Below, piece by piece: positions 1-6,782 of a DNA stretch of 64,000 nucleotides. The notes beneath the pieces are model-generated. The model was not told where the DNA came from, ran no database searches, and saw only the letters and a program-made list of their open reading frames with translations. The position numbers and the translations under genes were made by a program. Positions within the stretch are counted from its first letter, which is position 1, and every line of letters starts with the position of its first letter. This stretch comes from Alcaligenaceae bacterium (GTDB taxonomy: Bacteria > Pseudomonadota > Gammaproteobacteria > Burkholderiales > Burkholderiaceae_B). The stretch is taken from the NCBI GenBank assembly GCA_030538235.1, contig JAUNUJ010000003.1, positions 248,001 to 312,000 on the forward strand, in the 5' to 3' direction.

Positions 1-291
1 TTCCATTCGACTGAGCATTGCATAATCTGATTTCCTCTAGAGTGTTAAAAGTGTTGTTTAGCTATTTATTGTTTTTATCTTGAATATAACTAATCATTAT
101 GCCTTTAGACCATAGGAATAACAATTGTTTGAAAGAGGATGTGTGGCTAGGCATCAAATTTTCTGCTTAAAAATCGGCACATTAAATACCTTTCATGGTT
201 CAAATGTCAAAAATACAACATTTGACACTTTTGTTAGGGTTTTCATTAGTTTTTTCTTGCAACGCAGCAAAACTTTTGATATTATTTAGAT
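1..291. other. Gene-free leader with operator-like inverted repeats
   Basis: I see no convincing gene here. Nested inverted repeats lie at 200-227: TCAAATGT (200-207) faces ACATTTGA (218-225), and TGTCAAA (205-211) faces TTTGACA (221-227). The right arm contains a perfect -35 hexamer TTGACA (222-227), so a protein bound to the repeat could block a promoter that reads rightward toward the small-RNA candidate. The matching -10 (ATTAGT or CATTAG near 244-250) is poor. The reading frame starting at 195 runs through a terminator and is not credible as a protein. Confidence 0.4.
257..285 (+). promoter_or_regulatory. Predicted sigma-70 promoter of the small-RNA candidate
   Basis: TTGCAA at 257-262 is followed after 17 nt by TATTAT at 280-285, close to the sigma-70 consensus. 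It predicts a transcript start near 292. Transcription from here to the terminator ending at 452 gives an RNA of about 160 nt. An alternative promoter uses the perfect TTGACA at 222-227. Confidence 0.5.
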
Positions 292-452
292 GTTGTCGAG
301 TTGATAGGTTTTTTGTTTTCAGCTCGCAGGAATTTAAACTGAAGTCTCTTTTTGTCTCCTTATCGTTTGGGGCTTCAGTTTATGCAGTTGTCTCCTCCAC
401 CCTCCTCCTTTGGTGGATTTGCCCGGAATCTTTTGATTCCGGGTTTTTTTTT
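292..452 (+). ncRNA. Candidate small RNA with exposed anti-Shine-Dalgarno loops
   Basis: Three stem-loops lie in a row. Stem 1 pairs AAACTGAAG (336-344) with CTTCAGTTT (373-381). Stem 2 pairs TCCACC (396-401) with GGTGGA (412-417) and shows CTCCTCCTTT in its loop (402-411). Stem 3 is the terminator at 422-452. The stem 2 loop contains CCTCCTTT, which equals the anti-SD core at the 3' end of bacterial 16S rRNA, and a second TCTCCTCC sits just before it (391-398). C-rich CUCCUCC loops are known in trans-acting small RNAs that pair with ribosome-binding sites. An anti-SD toxic RNA has also been described in betaproteobacteria, from memory. Identity with any named family is not shown. It could instead be the 3' end of an upstream transcript. 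Confidence 0.55.
422..452 (+). terminator. Strong intrinsic terminator
   Basis: A perfect 9-bp stem CCCGGAATC / GATTCCGGG (422-430, 435-443) with a TTTT loop is followed by nine T residues (444-452). No protein gene precedes it within the window, which supports a non-coding transcript ending here. Confidence 0.9.
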
Positions 453-708
453 GGAAACTCAAAAAAGTGCTATGCTTATTCAGAGCTTGGTGCTGAGATG
501 TGTGTCTATTTTTGTCTATATCAAACTGATGTGACAAGCGTTTTAATCACAAATAATCACTGTTGCAAATTACAATAGATTTTAACGCTTTTAAATTTCC
601 TAAGCTGTTAGACTTGCAGCTCACAGGGCACAGGTAGTAAGCAGTAGCCCGAGTCTCGAAGCCATCAAGTGATAATAAATGATTAATACTTTTTTATAGT
701 AGAACGTT
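453..708 (+). promoter_or_regulatory. Leader of the polysaccharide operon with an ops/JUMPstart-like motif
   Basis: No gene is visible. At 626-651 a GGGC...GCCC hairpin encloses AGGTAGTAAGCAGTAG. The segment GCAGTAGCCCG (641-651) matches the enterobacterial ops core GCGGTAGCGTG at 8 of 11 positions. In enterobacteria that element recruits RfaH to long polysaccharide operons. It lies about 60 nt before the first gene of such an operon. The resemblance is partial and may be chance. A weak promoter candidate is GTGACA-17-TAATCA near 530-560. Confidence 0.3.
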
Positions 709-1827
709 GTGACGGATGCTTGGCAATATCTTCTAATTTGTATTGTGGCCTTTTCGGTGGGCGGTATGATTATCGCGTCCGAGCGTTGGCATGGGCGCTT
801 TACCGGTGATTCGGATCTGGATAAACCACAAGCCTCTCATGTGCGATCAACCCCACGTATTGGTGGGTTGGCGGTCTTTGCCGGGACGCTCGCAGGGCTG
901 TTAGTGCTCGGTAAACCTGATAATACGACCTTAAATTGGTTTTGGCCGGCTTTATTTGTATCGGCTATGCCGGTTTTTGTGGCGGGTATCTTAGAGGATA
1001 TTACTAAAGATATTGGGTCCGGTAAGCGTTTGCTCGCGGCTTTTGCCTCGGCTGCTATTGCCTGGTGGCTTTTTGGGGGTGTTTCTCGGGTCGGTTTTAC
1101 CTGGTTTGATTGGGCCCTTAGTTTTTGGCCGATTTCTTTATTATTTACCATGGTGGCGGTGGGTGGTTGTACTCATGCTATGAATCTGATCGACGGCATG
1201 AATGGTCTGGCCGGCATGGTGTCTTGTTTAATTGCGATTTCACTGGCGCTGGTGGCCTATCAAGTGAATGACATGGCTATCTTTGCGATAGCGTTGGCCA
1301 TGGCCTCTGCAGTGTTTGGTTTTTTGGTCTGGAATTTTCCTTTTGGTCGAGTGTTTCTGGGTGATGGGGGCGCTTATTTTATCGGTTTCATGTTGGCCGA
1401 GTTAGCAGTACAGTTGGTGGCGCGCAATCCATCCGTTTCGCCTTTTTATGCCATTGCAGTCCTGTTTTATCCTGTCTTTGAAACCATGTTTTCGATTTGG
1501 CGTAGACGCTTTATTCGTAAAGTACGTGTCGACCAACCGGATGCTTTACACTTACATCAATTAATTTTCAGACGTTTAGTCAGAGTGACCTTTAGTCGCG
1601 ACAGTCGTTACCGTGTGCCGGCTTTATGTAATGCCTTGACGTCACCGTATTTGTGGGTGCTTTGTCTAATCGGTTTAGTGCCGGCCACGATATTCTGGGA
1701 TAATTCTTGGATGTTATGCTTGTCCATGTTGATATTTTCCGGTCTCTATTTATGGTTGTATTCACGCTTGGTTAATTGGCGCTGCCCCCGTTGGTTGTTA
1801 TTGCCCTCGGTATTTAGTCGCAGATAG
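709..1827 (+). CDS. WecA/MraY-like undecaprenyl-phosphate glycosyl-1-phosphate transferase
   Basis: Predicted integral membrane enzyme that moves a sugar-1-phosphate (usually GlcNAc-1-P or a related HexNAc) from a UDP-sugar to undecaprenyl phosphate, starting a lipid-linked polysaccharide. The 372 residues contain about ten hydrophobic segments and the family motifs: NLIDGMNG near residues 158-165, FLGDGGAY near 214-221, and HLHQ near 281-284 in a basic cytoplasmic loop. It starts with GTG and has only a weak ribosome-binding site. It is the first gene of the 709-10330 operon. It could be wecA, wbpL or tagO-like; the sugar donor cannot be read from the sequence. MraY itself is unlikely, since no mur genes are nearby. 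Confidence 0.88.
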   Translation: MTDAWQYLLICIVAFSVGGMIIASERWHGRFTGDSDLDKPQASHVRSTPRIGGLAVFAGTLAGLLVLGKPDNTTLNWFWPALFVSAMPVFVAGILEDITKDIGSGKRLLAAFASAAIAWWLFGGVSRVGFTWFDWALSFWPISLLFTMVAVGGCTHAMNLIDGMNGLAGMVSCLIAISLALVAYQVNDMAIFAIALAMASAVFGFLVWNFPFGRVFLGDGGAYFIGFMLAELAVQLVARNPSVSPFYAIAVLFYPVFETMFSIWRRRFIRKVRVDQPDALHLHQLIFRRLVRVTFSRDSRYRVPALCNALTSPYLWVLCLIGLVPATIFWDNSWMLCLSMLIFSGLYLWLYSRLVNWRCPRWLLLPSVFSRR

Positions 1828-1880
1828 TCATCATTTATAATTAAATTATCAAGAATTTAAAAAATTGTTAGGAGTTTGCC

Positions 1881-3155
1881 TTGAAGCTGGAAGATATTAA
1901 ACTGGCAGTTATTGGTTTGGGTTATGTGGGTTTGCCGCTTGCCGTTGAGTTTGCTAAAAAGCGCTCTGTTATTGGTTTTGATATTAATCATCAACGCGTT
2001 GAGGAACTAAAAGCCGGTCAAGACCATACGCTTGAAGTCGAGCCCGAGGACTTACAAGCTGCCAAGTATCTAAGCTGTACTGATCAGCCTGAGGATTTAC
2101 GTGAGGCTAACGTCTTTATCGTGACTGTACCAACGCCTATTGATGAGTATAAGCGCCCCGACTTGAGCCCTCTAATCAAGGCTTCCGAGATGCTCGGTAA
2201 AGTGCTTAATCAGGGTGATATCGTTATTTATGAGTCAACCGTTTATCCTGGCGCAACTGAGGATGATTGTGTTCCGGTTTTGGAAAAGTTTTCAGGTCTA
2301 AAATTAAACGAGGATTTCTTTGTCGGTTATAGCCCTGAGCGCATTAATCCGGGTGACAAGGATCGTCGAGTGTCCAATATCGTTAAAGTAACCTCCGGCT
2401 CTACGCCGGAAGCTGCTGAGTTAATTGATCAGCTGTATCAGCAAATTATTACTGTGGGTACACACAAAGCGTCAAGCATCAAAGTGGCTGAAGCAGCCAA
2501 GGTGATTGAAAATACACAACGTGATGTCAATATCGCACTAATTAATGAATTGGCGATTATTTTTAATCGTATGGGCATTGATACCGAAGCGGTGCTAGAA
2601 GCTGCCGGTACCAAATGGAACTTTTTGCCATTCCGCCCAGGTTTGGTTGGGGGCCATTGTATTGGTGTGGATCCGTATTATCTTACGCATAAGGCTCAGT
2701 CTATTGGCTATCATCCTGAGATTGTCCTAGCGGGCCGTCGTTTAAATGACAGTATGGGCACTTATGTGGTGGCTCAGTTAATCAAAGCCATGACTAAAAA
2801 GCGCATTCAGGTACAAGACTCACGTGTCTTAGTGATGGGGTTGACTTTTAAGGAGAATTGTCCTGATTTGCGTAATACGCGAGTTGTCGATATTATTCAT
2901 GAGCTAGCTGAGTACAACATCAACGTCGATGTTTACGATCCGTGGGTTGATCCGGCAGAGTGTGAGCGTGAATATGGTATTAAGCCGATTCAGACACTGG
3001 AAGAGGGCGTTTATGATGCGATAGTCCTAGCGGTTGCACATCAGCAATTTAAAGCGATGGGTGTTCAGGAAATTCGTGCTACTGGCAAGGCGTCACATGT
3101 GCTTTATGATCTTAAATACCTATTTGATCAGCAAGACGCCGATATCCGTCTCTAA
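1881..3155 (+). CDS. UDP-N-acetylhexosamine 6-dehydrogenase (TviB/WbpO type)
   Basis: NAD-dependent oxidation of UDP-GlcNAc or UDP-GalNAc at C6 to the uronic acid, giving an acidic sugar nucleotide. The 424-residue protein has the UDP-glucose/GDP-mannose dehydrogenase layout: a Rossmann motif GLGYVG near residues 12-17, the catalytic-Cys segment [12 protein letters not shown] near 257-268, and the C-terminal UDP-binding part with [15 protein letters not shown] near 320-334. These segments resemble TviB/WbpO more than UDP-glucose dehydrogenase Ugd. It starts at TTG, 6 nt after TAGGAG. The next gene encodes the matching 4-epimerase, as in the Vi-antigen tviB-tviC and Pseudomonas wbpO-wbpP pairs, so UDP-GalNAcA is a likely product (inference). 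Confidence 0.87.
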   Translation: MKLEDIKLAVIGLGYVGLPLAVEFAKKRSVIGFDINHQRVEELKAGQDHTLEVEPEDLQAAKYLSCTDQPEDLREANVFIVTVPTPIDEYKRPDLSPLIKASEMLGKVLNQGDIVIYESTVYPGATEDDCVPVLEKFSGLKLNEDFFVGYSPERINPGDKDRRVSNIVKVTSGSTPEAAELIDQLYQQIITVGTHKASSIKVAEAAKVIENTQRDVNIALINELAIIFNRMGIDTEAVLEAAGTKWNFLPFRPGLVGGHCIGVDPYYLTHKAQSIGYHPEIVLAGRRLNDSMGTYVVAQLIKAMTKKRIQVQDSRVLVMGLTFKENCPDLRNTRVVDIIHELAEYNINVDVYDPWVDPAECEREYGIKPIQTLEEGVYDAIVLAVAHQQFKAMGVQEIRATGKASHVLYDLKYLFDQQDADIRL

Positions 3156-3191
3156 AGACGCACTTAAATCATTCTTTTATATAAGTTTCTT

Positions 3192-4217
3192 ATGTCTACC
3201 AAGTTCGAACAAGTTAAACAACAATTATTAGCGCAGCCAAAAACTTGGTTGCTGACCGGTTGTGCCGGTTTTATCGGCTCTAATTTATTGGAGTTTTTAT
3301 TAGCGCATAATCAAAAAGTAGTGGGCTTAGATAACTTTGCTACCGGTTTCCAGCATAATCTGGATGAGGTGCAAAGCTTGGTCACAGCTGAGCAATGGGC
3401 AAGTTTTCGCTTTATTGAGGGTGATATTCGTGATTTAGAGACATGCCGTGAAGCGGTTAAAGGTGTGAATTATGTGTCACATCAGGCAGCCTTAGGCTCG
3501 GTGCCGCGCTCATTAAACGACCCGATCACCACTAACGCGGTCAATATTGACGGCTTTTTAAATATGTTGGTCGCTTGTCGTGACGAGGGTGTCGAGTCCT
3601 TTGTCTTTGCTGCTTCTAGCTCGACTTACGGTGATCATCCGGCCTTACCTAAGGAAGAGCCAAATATCGGTAATCCCTTATCACCTTATGCTGTCACTAA
3701 GTACGTTAATGAGCTTTATGCCCGAGTCTTTGCTTTGAACTACGGTTTCAAATCCATTGGTCTGCGGTATTTTAATGTCTTCGGCAAACGTCAAACTCCT
3801 GACGGTGCTTATGCTGCTGTGATCCCCAAGTGGACCGGTGCAATGATTCATGGTCAGGAGGTGACAATCAATGGTGATGGTGAGACCAGTAGAGACTTCT
3901 GTTATATAGAAAATACGGTGCAAGCTAATATCCTGAGTTCTGTGCAAATGCCGACGTCGGGTTTTGAGATTTATAATGTCGCTTTGAATCATCGCACGTC
4001 TCTAAATGAGCTTTTCGGTTTTTTAAAAGAGTTGTTAGTAGAAAATGGCCTTAATTACGATAAAGAAGCTAATTATCAGGATTTTAGAGCCGGTGATGTA
4101 CGTCACTCTCAAGCCGATATTTCTAAAATCAGCGAACAATTAGCCTATTTGCCGAGCCATAGTATTAGACAGGGTTTGGCTGAAGCGATGCCCTGGTATA
4201 TCAACTTCTTGAAGTAG
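3192..4217 (+). CDS. UDP-N-acetylglucosamine(-uronate) 4-epimerase (WbpP/TviC type)
   Basis: Short-chain dehydrogenase/reductase family sugar-nucleotide epimerase that interconverts UDP-GlcNAc/UDP-GalNAc or their uronates through a 4-keto intermediate with bound NAD. The 341 residues show the NAD-binding glycine motif GCAGFIGS near 23-30, the SSST stretch near 141-144, and the catalytic YAVTK (Y near 166, K near 170). The N-terminal extension before the Rossmann fold (KTWLLTG) is typical of WbpP and TviC and not of GalE. It lies 36 nt after the dehydrogenase gene, and both products would act in one pathway. Whether epimerisation precedes or follows oxidation cannot be told. Confidence 0.87.
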   Translation: MSTKFEQVKQQLLAQPKTWLLTGCAGFIGSNLLEFLLAHNQKVVGLDNFATGFQHNLDEVQSLVTAEQWASFRFIEGDIRDLETCREAVKGVNYVSHQAALGSVPRSLNDPITTNAVNIDGFLNMLVACRDEGVESFVFAASSSTYGDHPALPKEEPNIGNPLSPYAVTKYVNELYARVFALNYGFKSIGLRYFNVFGKRQTPDGAYAAVIPKWTGAMIHGQEVTINGDGETSRDFCYIENTVQANILSSVQMPTSGFEIYNVALNHRTSLNELFGFLKELLVENGLNYDKEANYQDFRAGDVRHSQADISKISEQLAYLPSHSIRQGLAEAMPWYINFLK

Positions 4218-4220
4218 AAC

Positions 4221-5567
4221 GTGTTTTTTAAGCGCTTAAAAACTCTTGATGGAGACCACCTGCGAATAGCCAAAGGCGCCTTGCGGGTGGCTTTTTTCTT
4301 GTTTATCGGGAAAATAGCGGGCGCTCTCAAAGAAATAGCAGTCGCTAATCGCTACGGGGTCAGTGAGGTGGTGGATGCGTATCAGTTCACTATGACGATG
4401 AGCACCTGGTTGCCGGTCACCCTGGTTGGGGTGTTTTCTATCGTTCTGATTCCGAGTTTTGTTAAGCTACGTCATGAAGCGGCCGAGGAGCAGCAGCGAT
4501 TTATCTCACAAAGCGAAGGAATACTACTGCTTATCGGTGTATTGCTCAGTACATTGACCTTTTTTCTATGGCCTTGGGTGTTGGGCAACGCCGCTGTCGG
4601 TTTTAGTTCTGAAGTAAAAGCGATTAGTCAGACCTTGATTTATGGTTTTGCACCTTCGGTTTTATTGATCCTCTTGATCGGTCTTAGCATGTCGCGTTTG
4701 CGAGCACGTGAGCGTCATATCAATACGCTATTGGACAGTTTGCCGGCGCTCTTTATTTTGCTTTGGATTTTGGCTAGCCCGGGCGATACCACGGTGATGC
4801 CGTTATTATGGGGTACCTTGATTGGCTATCTTGTACAGACCTTTATCTTGCAGATATTGGCTGTGCGTGCTGAAGCAAGTAAGCGTTGGCTCAGGCCGTC
4901 TATTAGCTTGTCGTCACCCTATTGGGCCGCAGTGATTAGTGCCTCGGGCGTGATGTTAATCGGTCAAGTAGCGATGAGTTTTGTCGGTCCTTTGGATCAA
5001 ATGATTGCCGCTAAATTGGGTGATAATGCCAATGCGACTTTAGGTTACGCAGCTCGTGTGTTGTCACTGATTATCGGTTTGGGGGCCGCCTCTGTGGGGC
5101 GTGCGGCCTTGCCGGTGCTTGCCGATATTCAGGCTCAGGGCGAGTACTTGCGGGCGCGCATGGTTGCTTTGAAGTGGGCATTAGGCATGTTGGGAATCGG
5201 TGTATTAGTGGTGATCGTGTTGTGGTGGCTCAGTCCCTGGTTAGTGCAGCTTTTGTTTCAACGGGGGGCCTTTACTGCGGATAATACGTTAACTGTGACG
5301 TCAGTGATGCGTTATGGTTTATTGCAGTTGCCTTTTTATTTTGGCGTTTTGATTTTAGTTCAACTGATGGCGAGTCAAAATCGCTATACTTTGATGGCAT
5401 TGATTGCGGTCGCGAATTTTTCCTTAAAAGCCTTATTAAGTTTTTACTTAGCTCCTATTATGGGGGCCGAAGGTATTATGTTAGCGACAAGTTTGATGTA
5501 TTTGCTGTCTTTTGTCTGCTATTTTGTAGCTGTGACTGTGATCAAGCCGGGACTCAAGAAAATCTAA
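4221..5567 (+). CDS. MurJ/MviN-family lipid-linked oligosaccharide flippase
   Basis: Polytopic membrane protein (448 residues, about 12-14 hydrophobic helices) of the MOP superfamily MurJ branch. The N-terminal GKIAGALKEIAVANRYG segment resembles the MurJ first helix. In this setting it probably flips the undecaprenyl-linked repeat unit across the inner membrane in place of a Wzx flippase. Peptidoglycan lipid II flipping is less likely, because a housekeeping murJ normally sits elsewhere. It starts with GTG 3 nt after the epimerase stop, so translation is probably coupled. It is somewhat shorter than classical MurJ (about 510). Confidence 0.8.
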   Translation: MFFKRLKTLDGDHLRIAKGALRVAFFLFIGKIAGALKEIAVANRYGVSEVVDAYQFTMTMSTWLPVTLVGVFSIVLIPSFVKLRHEAAEEQQRFISQSEGILLLIGVLLSTLTFFLWPWVLGNAAVGFSSEVKAISQTLIYGFAPSVLLILLIGLSMSRLRARERHINTLLDSLPALFILLWILASPGDTTVMPLLWGTLIGYLVQTFILQILAVRAEASKRWLRPSISLSSPYWAAVISASGVMLIGQVAMSFVGPLDQMIAAKLGDNANATLGYAARVLSLIIGLGAASVGRAALPVLADIQAQGEYLRARMVALKWALGMLGIGVLVVIVLWWLSPWLVQLLFQRGAFTADNTLTVTSVMRYGLLQLPFYFGVLILVQLMASQNRYTLMALIAVANFSLKALLSFYLAPIMGAEGIMLATSLMYLLSFVCYFVAVTVIKPGLKKI

Positions 5568-5647
5568 GAATAAAGAGCTTTCCGATAGTCAAGCGCTGCT
5601 AAATTTCTTAAAATTATAACGAGCTTGGCTAAATTACAACAGGTCTT

Positions 5648-6772
5648 ATGTTAAATAATCAATCCAATAGTCGCATTCTTCTGTATATTCCTTCCCTTCG
5701 TGGCGGAGGGGCGGAGCGTGTCGCTGTTGAACTGGCAAGACGTTGGGCTTACGATGGTCACGAAGTTATTTTTTTGACTCAATCCGAGCCTACCACTGAT
5801 GCCTATCAACTTGATTCGCGAGTGCAACGGGTCAGTTTAAATACCTTTGCTAAAGTCGGTTTTTTTGGGCACTTGACGCAAATTACTCGCTTGCGCCGTG
5901 AATTAAAGCGTTATCGGCCTGATGTGGTGGTGTCTTTTATGACGTCGGCTTCGATTTTTGCGATTATTGCTGCCATGGCTTTACCTTGCAAAGTGATTGC
6001 TACCGAACATGCTTATCCACCCTTTCAGAAGTTGTCCGGAGCTTGGAAGCGACTGAGAAAGTTCTTTTATCCCAAAGCAGCGCAGGTGGTGACTTTAACG
6101 CAAGCAACGGCGGATTACTTAAAAAAAGCGATCCCCAAAGCTAAATTCAGCGTGATTCCAAACGCTGTCCAATGGCCACTTGATATGCATGAGCCGGAAA
6201 TTCAAATGCACAAAGCAGCCGGTAGAAAGTGGCTCTTAGGTGTGGGTCGTTTACACCGCGTCAAGGGCTTTGATTTACTGATAGACAGCTTTGCTAAATT
6301 TGCCGATGCCTATCCTGATTGGGATTTACTGATTTTGGGTGAGGGACCAGAGCGCGATAATCTGGCTCAACAGATTGAACGAGCCGGCTTGCAGCAGCGC
6401 GCTTTTTTAGTAGGCCGCGTCGGCAATATGCAATGGTGGTACACCAAGGGCGATTTATTTGTCCTTAGTTCCCGCTCTGAGGGCTTGTCTAATAGCCTTC
6501 AAGAGGCCATGTCCTGTGGCTTGCCCTGTGTCGCTTTTGATTGTGATGTGGGGCCTCGTGAGTTGATTCGTCATGAAATTGATGGTTATTTGATTGAGCA
6601 GAGTGAGTCAGTGGACTCCCTAAGTGAGGGTATTGTCAAGCTGATCAATGACCCTGAGCGCATGTTGGATTATTCCAAGCGTGCCGTGGATATGCGTGAC
6701 CGCTATAGTATGCGTCGCATCAGCGGTATGTGGAACGAGCTTTTCCAAGAAGTCTTACAAGAAAAAATCTAA
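5648..6772 (+). CDS. Glycosyltransferase family 4 (GT-B fold)
   Basis: Cytoplasmic or membrane-associated retaining glycosyltransferase that should add one sugar to the lipid-linked repeat unit. The 374 residues have an N-terminal acceptor domain beginning LRGGGAERVAVELARRW and a C-terminal nucleotide-sugar domain. The latter carries GVGRLHRVKGFDLLI and the EX7E-type segment SEGLSNSLQEAMSCGLPCV. The donor and linkage are unknown. An AGG ribosome-binding site precedes the ATG. It is followed 10 nt later by the double glycosyltransferase gene, whose N-terminal half resembles it (GGAERVA, PDVVVSF), suggesting duplication. Confidence 0.87.
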   Translation: MLNNQSNSRILLYIPSLRGGGAERVAVELARRWAYDGHEVIFLTQSEPTTDAYQLDSRVQRVSLNTFAKVGFFGHLTQITRLRRELKRYRPDVVVSFMTSASIFAIIAAMALPCKVIATEHAYPPFQKLSGAWKRLRKFFYPKAAQVVTLTQATADYLKKAIPKAKFSVIPNAVQWPLDMHEPEIQMHKAAGRKWLLGVGRLHRVKGFDLLIDSFAKFADAYPDWDLLILGEGPERDNLAQQIERAGLQQRAFLVGRVGNMQWWYTKGDLFVLSSRSEGLSNSLQEAMSCGLPCVAFDCDVGPRELIRHEIDGYLIEQSESVDSLSEGIVKLINDPERMLDYSKRAVDMRDRYSMRRISGMWNELFQEVLQEKI

Positions 6773-6782
6773 AAGGCCATTT

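Noticed and set aside
195-578. Open frame of 127 codons over the leader
   Set aside because: It runs through the perfect terminator at 422-452 and the small-RNA hairpins, is Phe/Cys/Ser-rich without domain likeness, and has no ribosome-binding site.
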